From: an uncultured Dorea sp.
GTDB lineage: Bacteria; Bacillota; Clostridia; Lachnospirales; Lachnospiraceae
Length of the DNA stretch: 5,575 nt
Assembly: GCA_948844705.1 (NCBI GenBank)
Contig: CAQNVT010000112.1
Span: forward strand, 1-5,575
Direction of reading: 5' to 3'
Every line of letters starts with the position of its first letter. The stretch's first letter is position 1. The notes under the pieces are model-generated. The model saw nothing but the letters and a program-made list of their open reading frames with translations, made no database searches and was not told the DNA's origin. Shown one piece after another: positions 1 through 4,672 of this stretch. Both the position numbers and the translations under genes were made by a program.

Positions 1-19
1 AATTTAGTGTTGACATTTG
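1..19. repeat. Left copy of a 19-bp perfect inverted repeat
   Basis: AATTTAGTGTTGACATTTG at 1-19 is the exact reverse complement of 219-237. The right copy contains the -35 box of the tRNA-Leu promoter. Here the same TTGACA (10-15, plus orientation) has no -10-like hexamer 17 bases on (33-38 reads TGCTCT), so this copy is not an obvious promoter. The copy starts at the first base of the window, so the repeat may continue further left. It could be a genuine rearrangement scar or a fold-back artefact at a contig end. Confidence 0.8.
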
Positions 20-33
20 TATGTGATCTTCAT
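4..33 (-). other. Truncated gene start or 9-residue mini-ORF with a strong RBS
   Basis: On the minus strand a perfect AAGGAGG (complement of 41-47) lies 7 bases ahead of an ATG at 33-31. The frame reads MKITYKCQH and then stops (TAA, complement of 4-6). The last four codons and the stop lie inside the 19-bp inverted repeat. A start signal this good in front of 9 codons suggests the 5' end of a longer gene whose remainder was lost or replaced where the repeat begins. A true mini-peptide or leader is the alternative. No product can be named. The ribosome binding site begins 7 bases past the tRNA terminator, so expression would need read-through or an unseen promoter. Confidence 0.35.
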
Positions 34-54
34 GCTCTGGCCTCCTTAAAATAC

Positions 55-81
55 AAAAAGCCCCAACAATCAGGGCTTTTT
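55..81 (-). terminator. Rho-independent terminator of the tRNA-Leu gene
   Basis: AAAAAGCCC (55-63) pairs perfectly with GGGCTTTTT (73-81) across a 9-base loop. Read on the minus strand this is a hairpin with a short GC core followed by a run of five U, placed 7 bases beyond the tRNA 3' end. The sequence is symmetrical, so it could also stop plus-strand transcripts. Confidence 0.85.
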
Positions 82-87
82 GCTGGA

Positions 88-171
88 TGCGGAAGATGGG
101 ACTTGAACCCACACAGCTCGAAAGCTACAAGATCCTTAGTCTTGCTCGTCTGCCAGTTCCGACACTTCCGC
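88..171 (-). tRNA. tRNA-Leu, anticodon AAG
   Basis: The minus strand folds as a class II tRNA of 84 bases. The acceptor stem is GCGGAAG (171-165) with CTTCCGC (95-89), followed by discriminator A at 88. The D arm contains GGAACTGGCAGA. The anticodon stem is CAAGA/TCTTG around the loop CTAAGGA, which places AAG at 34-36 (complement of 135-137). A long variable arm, AGCT-TTCG-AGCT, is typical of Leu and Ser tRNAs, and the T arm has loop TTCAAGT. The AAG anticodon reads CUU, and reading CUC as well would require A34 to be deaminated to inosine. CCA is not encoded directly after the discriminator (ATCCA follows), so it must be added after transcription. The gene has its own promoter and terminator. 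Confidence 0.95.
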
Positions 172-199
172 AAAGGTTTTCTCAAACCGTCCGAAGATT

Positions 200-228
200 A
201 TAATACTATAGCCGCATCCAAATGTCAA
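200..228 (-). promoter_or_regulatory. Sigma-70/SigA-type promoter of tRNA-Leu
   Basis: On the minus strand a consensus TTGACA (complement of 223-228) is followed after 17 bases by TATTAT (complement of 200-205), which overlaps a perfect TATAAT (complement of 197-202). Transcription would start near 190, about 20 bases ahead of the mature tRNA 5' end at 171. The -35 box lies inside the right copy of the 19-bp inverted repeat. Confidence 0.85.
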
Positions 229-237
229 CACTAAATT
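219..237. repeat. Right copy of a 19-bp perfect inverted repeat
   Basis: CAAATGTCAACACTAAATT matches the reverse complement of positions 1-19 without mismatch. This copy has a clear job: its complement supplies the TTGACA box of the tRNA promoter. It is therefore probably the original, and the left copy the derived one. Confidence 0.8.
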
Positions 238-275
238 CGAAAAATTTTGCCGAAAAATTTCATGGAAAATTTCAT
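238..275 (-). promoter_or_regulatory. AT-rich triplicated tract upstream of the tRNA promoter (UP-element-like)
   Basis: Three imperfect tandem units of 12-13 bases, CGAAAAATTTTGC (238-250), CGAAAAATTTCAT (251-263) and GGAAAATTTCAT (264-275), lie directly upstream of the -35 box as the tRNA promoter reads. Phased A and T tracts here resemble UP elements, which bind the RNA polymerase alpha C-terminal domain and strengthen stable-RNA promoters. The tract fills the space between the tRNA promoter and the stop of the DUF5662 gene. No terminator for that gene is visible in it. Confidence 0.45.
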
Positions 276-287
276 CTCCCCCTCGCC

Positions 288-830
288 TCAGCGTCTCTTT
301 TTCAGGACTACCCTCCGGATATAGGCAAAGGTTTTTTCCTCCCCGTCCCTTGCCAGCATTTTAAGAAGCTTATGAAGAAGCGCGGCAGTCTCCGGATGTA
401 TCATATCCCCGAGACGGGCCGCTCCCTTTTCGTAATATTCCAGCGGATGCCTGTCCGTATAATTTTCTCCCTGATAGGTCTTAGAAGCCGCGATCCGGTC
501 CATGAACATCTCGACCACATACTTCACCGGCATCCTCTGCCCTACGATTCCTTTTTCAAGATTATTGCTGTAATCGATCCAATATTCATAATGATGCTTG
601 TTGCGCCCCTTGTGATGCAGCCATGCCGAAGAATAGCCTTTCGCCTCCCGTTCGGCATTGTTAGGGCTCCTTGTTCCCTGATAATACCTGCAGCCCACCA
701 GAAACTCCGAGGGCATATATTTAGAAAGATCATGAAGCAGTCCCTGACGGTATAATCCCACCTTAAAGCAGTGCTCCATAACAAGCCTTTTATGATGATT
801 GATCGTCCGTAAATGCTTAAGCGCTTTCAT
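288..830 (-). CDS. DUF5662 family protein
   Basis: This 180-residue soluble protein has no signal peptide or membrane segment. Its sequence matches the pattern I know as DUF5662, common in Clostridia and of unknown function. Conserved-looking, histidine-rich blocks are HH (12-13), LLHDLSKYMPSEF (31-43), SPNNAER (55-61), the block 72-84 (HHKGRNKHHYEYW), HPLEYYEKG (128-136) and MIHPET (143-148). HDLSK resembles the metal-binding HD pair of phosphohydrolase folds, so a metal-dependent hydrolase is a possible but unproven role. AAGGAGG (complement of 840-846) lies 9 bases before the ATG and overlaps the stop codon of the TraX-like gene, so translation is probably coupled. It is the last gene of the four-gene operon. 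The start is well fixed by the ribosome binding site. Confidence 0.85.
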   Translation of the reverse strand: MKALKHLRTINHHKRLVMEHCFKVGLYRQGLLHDLSKYMPSEFLVGCRYYQGTRSPNNAEREAKGYSSAWLHHKGRNKHHYEYWIDYSNNLEKGIVGQRMPVKYVVEMFMDRIAASKTYQGENYTDRHPLEYYEKGAARLGDMIHPETAALLHKLLKMLARDGEEKTFAYIRRVVLKKRR

Positions 831-844
831 ACAGTCTCGCCTCC

Positions 845-1501
845 TTATTTAACAGCCTGCCGCAGAACACCCTTCAGATAATACAGGACAAGAAGATGAG
901 CCGGATAAAATACATAGAAAAAATATTTGAGCTTCGGCCCTCTTTTTCCGTTATAAAGTGCAAGAAACGGGGCCGCCAGCATGCCGTAATTCTGTATCAT
1001 CCGCCACCCGTACAAGAGATTCCATGCCGCGCCCGCGCATACATTTATCCCCTTCTTCTCCCGAAGCACATAATATATAAGAATAAGCAGTATTCCCCTG
1101 CCGCCGTAATCCGTACACAAAAATTCCGCCATATACATCACGAAAAAGGCCTCGCCGAACTTAAGCAGAAAACCGCTGCTCATTTTCATCAGGTACAACA
1201 AAAACACTCCCAGAAACAGTGTAAAAAATACATTCTGCCTCTCCTGATACCATATCTCTCCCCGAAACGCCAGATCATACGGTACCTCCGAAATTAATGC
1301 AAATATAAAAAGCCGCAGCATATAACGCTTCACATCTTTTGTATGGAAAAAGCCCTCCGCAAGCAAAAAGCAGAAGATCGGAAATGAGATCCTGCCGATA
1401 ATACGAAATCCCATCTCATAGGGAAAAAGCACCGCCCCCACATGGTCGATCAGCATCGTAGCGATCGCTATCCACTTTAGCTGAAACGAATTAAGTCCCA
1501 T
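845..1501 (-). CDS. TraX-family integral membrane protein
   Basis: The protein has 218 residues and is almost entirely hydrophobic segments, with about six to eight likely membrane helices. The N-terminal half carries TraX-like signatures: KWIAIATMLIDHVGAV (9-24), RIIGRISFPIFCFLLAEGF (33-51) and SEVPYDL (71-77). The founding member, F-plasmid TraX, acetylates the pilin N-terminus; chromosomal relatives in Firmicutes have no settled substrate. No conjugation gene is nearby, so a pilin role is unlikely here. I chose the ATG at 1501 rather than the upstream in-frame ATG at 1549, because AGGAAGG lies 11 bases ahead of 1501, inside the last codons of the GH13 gene, and the protein then begins with the first membrane segment. 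The 1549 start has no ribosome binding site and would overlap the GH13 gene by 40 bases. The gap after the GH13 stop is 8 bases, implying co-transcription and coupling. Confidence 0.85.
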   Translation of the reverse strand: MGLNSFQLKWIAIATMLIDHVGAVLFPYEMGFRIIGRISFPIFCFLLAEGFFHTKDVKRYMLRLFIFALISEVPYDLAFRGEIWYQERQNVFFTLFLGVFLLYLMKMSSGFLLKFGEAFFVMYMAEFLCTDYGGRGILLILIYYVLREKKGINVCAGAAWNLLYGWRMIQNYGMLAAPFLALYNGKRGPKLKYFFYVFYPAHLLVLYYLKGVLRQAVK

Positions 1502-1509
1502 ACTTCTTG

Positions 1510-3201
1510 TTACCTTCCTGTTAAGAATAAGATCGTCCTCGGAGCACATTTTATCCGGCGCTGATCCGTAAGCAACTGCTCCTCTTCAAGAATCCCGTCT
1601 TCTGTGGACGCCGCCAGATACCATTTTCTCCTTCCCGAAAGCGCCGGAAGTGCAAATTCATGCGTCAGCCAGTGCATATTATATACCGCAAAGCAATCGT
1701 CTCCTCCTGCAAGAACCGCGCTGTAATATACCCCGAGCTGTCTGCTGGATACCTCCGTGGGCGCACGCCATGCCAGTTCCCCGTGATAAGACACGTCCGG
1801 CACCCCGCACCCTGCCAGGTCAAGTCCCATCGGCTCCTCCTTCGGCCTGAGCACCGGATACCTTTTCCTTAATGCGATCAGCCCTTTTACAAAATCCAGA
1901 AGCTCCCTCTGGGCACGGCCGGTCCTCCAGTTTACCCAACCGGTCCGGTTATCCTGACAATAAACGTTATTGTTTCCTCCCTGAGAATTTCCAAATTCGT
2001 CGCCTGCAAGAATGCAAGGCGTCCCCTGTGCCAGCAGAACCATAAAAAAGGCGTTTCTTACCTGTCCTGCCCTGAGCCCTATAACCGCCTTTTTACGGCT
2101 TTCTCCTTCATCCCCGCAGTTCCAGCTGTAATTATAGTCCGGACCGTCCTGATTATTTTCGCCGTTTTCTTCATTGTGTTTGCTGTCATAAGATACCAGA
2201 TCATTCAGGGTAAAACCCGTATGCGTTGTAATATAGTTAAAGATACCTTCATTCCCCGAGTAATGCTTAAGCCAGTAGATTACGTCATTTACCAGTCCTT
2301 CGTCCCCCTTAAGGAAACGGCGCATCACATTCTGGAAACAGTCCTGCTGCTTCATAAGCTTCGTTTTTTTAAGCAGCGGATCTGCACAGACGCTTTCGAA
2401 GGAAACGGTATACGGATTCAGAATAAACCCGTCAATATGATATTCCAGTACATAATACCGCAGGCATTCCTCCACCGTAAGCCCGGATATTCCTTTCGGA
2501 AACGGCATACTGAGCACGACCTCAATACCTGCCCTGTGGCATGCCTTCACCATATCCTTAAGTCCCCGCACGGCGTCCCCGTCAGCCGAATAAGCACTTT
2601 TGGGAGCAAAATAGTACGCCTCCCCGTACCCCCAGTAATTTGTACGGTCACCCCTTTCTTCAAACTCCCAGACCGGCATGCACTGGATCTGATTGATTCC
2701 AAGCTCCTGCATATAGGAAAGCTTCTCGGTAATTCCCTGAAAGGTTCCCTTATGCCTCACCTTTGAGGATACGTCTTTTGTAAATCCGCGGACATGAAGC
2801 GCATATGCGATTACCTCCCGGTACGGTATACGAAGAGGCGTATCCCCTTCCCAGTCGTAATTTCCCGTAACGATCCTTCCTCTGACCTCATGCTTCCCTG
2901 CATCCCGGGGCTCCATCCATATCTCACGGCCGGAAAATGCCTTTGCATAAGGATCCAGCCATACCTCGCCGTCTATTTCATAATTATACTCATACGACGG
3001 CGCATCAAAGTCCGCAAAAGCTGCCGTACATATCTCCCCGACCGCCTCCTCCACAGGGTATGTACCGCAAGGCTCTTTTTCCCCTTTGCGGTAAATGAGA
3101 AGGCTACATGTCTTTCCTTCCGGCACTGCCACTGCAAAATTTACTTTTTCCGACTCCACTGTAACACCTAACGGTAACGGCTTTCCCTGTATCCTCTTCA
3201 T
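1510..3201 (-). CDS. Isoamylase/GlgX-like GH13 protein, predicted catalytically inactive
   Basis: The protein has 563 residues, shorter than GlgX/TreX debranching enzymes (usually about 650-720). It has no signal peptide, so it is probably cytoplasmic. Residues 1-100 resemble the N-terminal CBM48 module (WLDPYAKAFSG at 81-91). Residues 130-450 are a reduced GH13 barrel, followed by a C-terminal beta domain (NMHWLTHEFALP, 508-519). Isoamylase signatures remain: YALHVRGFT (133-141), GFTLNDLVSY (329-338), NYSWNCG (357-363) and ILAGDEFGNSQGGNNN (397-412). All catalytic positions are changed. Region I DVVFNH reads SMPFPK (231-236). Region II GFRFD reads GFILN (258-262), so the nucleophile is Asn262. 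Region III LIAE reads LMKQ (282-285), so the acid/base is Gln285. Region IV CHD reads THT (326-328). Two barrel-loop stretches are deleted. AAAGGA lies 7 bases before the ATG, and the gap from the binding-protein gene is 21 bases. It is likely a glucan-binding or partner pseudoenzyme; glycogen debranching activity should not be assigned. Confidence 0.85.
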   Translation of the reverse strand: MKRIQGKPLPLGVTVESEKVNFAVAVPEGKTCSLLIYRKGEKEPCGTYPVEEAVGEICTAAFADFDAPSYEYNYEIDGEVWLDPYAKAFSGREIWMEPRDAGKHEVRGRIVTGNYDWEGDTPLRIPYREVIAYALHVRGFTKDVSSKVRHKGTFQGITEKLSYMQELGINQIQCMPVWEFEERGDRTNYWGYGEAYYFAPKSAYSADGDAVRGLKDMVKACHRAGIEVVLSMPFPKGISGLTVEECLRYYVLEYHIDGFILNPYTVSFESVCADPLLKKTKLMKQQDCFQNVMRRFLKGDEGLVNDVIYWLKHYSGNEGIFNYITTHTGFTLNDLVSYDSKHNEENGENNQDGPDYNYSWNCGDEGESRKKAVIGLRAGQVRNAFFMVLLAQGTPCILAGDEFGNSQGGNNNVYCQDNRTGWVNWRTGRAQRELLDFVKGLIALRKRYPVLRPKEEPMGLDLAGCGVPDVSYHGELAWRAPTEVSSRQLGVYYSAVLAGGDDCFAVYNMHWLTHEFALPALSGRRKWYLAASTEDGILEEEQLLTDQRRIKCAPRTILFLTGR

Positions 3202-3222
3202 GCTTATGTCCTTTCCGCTGCC

Positions 3223-4221
3223 CTACTGCCAGCCATCTACTCCGTACATATCAACGTTGTCTTTATTAATCATAAATACTTCTTCATATGTCTCACTCTC
3301 AAAAGAATGATCCAGCAAAACATCTATTGTAAGCCGCGCTGCCGATTTTCCCAGATTAATGGGTGACTGTGCAGCAGTTCCTGCAATCTGGGTTTCCGGC
3401 TTCTTCAATTCCTTCTTAATATCCGGTGAGCCGTCTACCCCATAGATCAGGACCTCCTTAAGCTCCGCCACATTGGCAGCCGTTTTTGCGCCTACCGCAA
3501 GCTGGTCATTTCCGCACATAATAGCGACGATATCCGGATTCTCCTCAAAAATTTTCTTCGACGCCTCCAGAGCGCGCCCAAACTCTCCCCCGGTATCCTC
3601 CCTTGCTACTACCTCAAAGCCTTTTTCGGCAGTAGCAAGCGTCTCCTCAAAGCCTGTGATTCTGTCGTTAATGGAATTCTGTGTCGGGCATTCCAGAATG
3701 GCAACCTTTCCTCCCTCCGGACAGCGCTCGATCAGATCCTCGCCGCAGATCACACCTGCACTGTAATTATCCGAACCGATATAGGCATCTACGTAACTCA
3801 TCTCCTTGACCTGCGTATCAACATTAATAATTTTTACACCGGCATCCTTTAATGCCTCCAGAGAAGGGGTGATCTCCTCCCAATTTACGGGACTTAAAAT
3901 AATCGCATCGATCCCCTCTTCTATCATCTCCTGTATCTGAGATGCCTGCGCATCGCAATCACTCCCCGGATCCTTTGTAATAAGCTTATATCCCTCTTCC
4001 TCAAGCACCTCTCTGACTGCCTGTTCAAGAGTAATAAAATATGGATTCTCCATATCGATCCCCGAAAATCCGATCACATAGGTTTCTTCTTCTTCCTCCG
4101 CGTCCTCTTCCTTCGCTGCCGCATTATCCTCCGGCGTTCCTACCGTTTTTTTACATGCTGAAAGCGCAAGGATCAATACTATGCTGACAATCAATACAAT
4201 GGACAAGGTCCTCCTTTTCAT
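3223..4221 (-). CDS. RbsB-like sugar-binding lipoprotein (periplasmic binding protein family)
   Basis: The 332-residue precursor has a basic start, a hydrophobic helix (about 6-20) and a lipobox LSAC with Cys23, so it should be anchored to the outer face of the membrane. A very acidic linker (about 31-46) precedes the two-lobed binding domain (48-332). The fold matches Peripla_BP_4/RbsB proteins: GIDAIILSP (103-111), NVDTQ (133-137), YIGSDNYSAG (147-156), NDRITGF (185-191), CGNDQLAVGA (236-245), GVDGSPD (261-267) and AAQSP (283-287). The Asp, Arg, Asn-Asp, Asp and Gln residues that contact sugar in RbsB all have counterparts here. The ligand cannot be named from sequence. AAAGGAGG (complement of 4229-4236) lies 7 bases before the ATG at 4221, so I prefer this start over the in-frame GTG at 4242, which lies upstream of that site. 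No ABC permease or ATPase lies within the window. It is the first gene of the operon. Confidence 0.9.
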   Translation of the reverse strand: MKRRTLSIVLIVSIVLILALSACKKTVGTPEDNAAAKEEDAEEEEETYVIGFSGIDMENPYFITLEQAVREVLEEEGYKLITKDPGSDCDAQASQIQEMIEEGIDAIILSPVNWEEITPSLEALKDAGVKIINVDTQVKEMSYVDAYIGSDNYSAGVICGEDLIERCPEGGKVAILECPTQNSINDRITGFEETLATAEKGFEVVAREDTGGEFGRALEASKKIFEENPDIVAIMCGNDQLAVGAKTAANVAELKEVLIYGVDGSPDIKKELKKPETQIAGTAAQSPINLGKSAARLTIDVLLDHSFESETYEEVFMINKDNVDMYGVDGWQ

Positions 4222-4254
4222 AAAGCTTCCTCCTTTACGCACTTTTCCTTTTTT

Positions 4255-4283
4255 ATTTTACAACATTTTTATGCTTTTGGCTA
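4255..4283 (-). promoter_or_regulatory. Candidate promoter of the binding-protein operon
   Basis: On the minus strand TAGCCA (complement of 4278-4283) is separated by 17 bases from TAAAAT (complement of 4255-4260). The -10 box matches consensus at 5 of 6 positions and the -35 box at 4 of 6. It lies 34 bases ahead of the chosen ATG at 4221. This is a pattern match only; the weak -35 suggests low basal activity or help from an activator. Confidence 0.45.
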
Positions 4284-4297
4284 CTATCTCCTTGCTT

Positions 4298-4326
4298 TTT
4301 AGATTCACGTTTGGTACAGTTAAGAT
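4298..4326 (+). promoter_or_regulatory. Candidate promoter of the DUF1292 gene
   Basis: TTTAGA (4298-4303) and TAAGAT (4321-4326) are 17 bases apart, each matching consensus at 4 of 6 positions. The predicted start near 4333 lies just ahead of the ribosome binding site at 4342-4349. The perfect palindrome AAGATATCTT (4322-4331) overlaps the -10 box. The promoter points away from the operon promoter at 4255-4283, so the 136-base gap between the genes is a divergent control region. Confidence 0.35.
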
Positions 4327-4357
4327 ATCTTGAGATACATGAAAAGGAGACGAACCT

Positions 4358-4672
4358 ATGAGCGAATTAATGAACCATGCTGCCGGAGACGAGCTTATCA
4401 CTGTTACTCTGACTCTGGATAACGATGAAGTTGTAGACTGCGCCGTGCTCACTACATACACTGCCGGAGACCAGGAGTACATTGCCCTCCTCCCCCTTAA
4501 CGATGAAGGAGATCCGGACAGCGGAGACGTTTATCTCTACCGGTACAGGGAAGAGAACGGCGAGCCGGCACTTGAAAATATCAACGACGACGAAGAGTAT
4601 GAAATCGCTGCCGACGCATTCGACGAGTGGATGGACGAACAGGAATTTGAGGAATTAAACGGAGACGAATAA
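4358..4672 (+). CDS. DUF1292 family (YrzB-like) small acidic protein
   Basis: This 104-residue protein is strongly acidic, with no signal peptide or membrane segment. The core (about 12-90) matches the DUF1292 pattern: a short beta-rich protein with ITVTLTLDNDEVVDCAVL (14-31), EYIALLPL (40-47) and DVYLYRY (57-63), then an acidic tail with DEEYEIAADAFDEWMDEQEF (77-96). The family is widespread in Firmicutes, often near the yrrK/yrzL genes, and its function is unknown. AAAAGGAG (4342-4349) lies 8 bases before the ATG, which fixes the start. The last 18 bases overlap the end of the oppositely oriented helicase gene. A strong terminator begins 10 bases after the stop. The yrrK/yrzL neighbours are absent on the visible side, so it is a single-gene unit here. 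Confidence 0.88.
   Translation: MSELMNHAAGDELITVTLTLDNDEVVDCAVLTTYTAGDQEYIALLPLNDEGDPDSGDVYLYRYREENGEPALENINDDEEYEIAADAFDEWMDEQEFEELNGDE

Noticed and set aside
7..234. Plus-strand open frame across the tRNA gene
   Set aside because: It runs through the complement of a well-folded tRNA, its terminator and its promoter, so it is not a coding region.
222..755. Plus-strand open frame of 177 codons opposite the DUF5662 gene
   Set aside because: It has no ribosome binding site or recognisable family and is fully antisense to a gene with clear family signatures and a strong start.
896..1297. Plus-strand open frame of 133 codons opposite the TraX-like gene
   Set aside because: Its composition is that of the reverse complement of membrane-helix codons, with no start signal.
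1502..1549. Upstream ATG start for the TraX-like gene
   Set aside because: It has no ribosome binding site, would overlap the GH13 gene by 40 bases and would add a charged stretch ahead of the first membrane helix.
2176..2766. Plus-strand open frame of 196 codons inside the GH13-like gene
   Set aside because: It is the antisense shadow of a gene with clear isoamylase signatures. The peptide resembles no known family and lacks a ribosome binding site.
4222..4242. Upstream GTG start for the binding-protein gene
   Set aside because: The AAAGGAGG site lies between the GTG and the ATG at 4221, so the ATG is the real start and gives a standard lipoprotein signal peptide.
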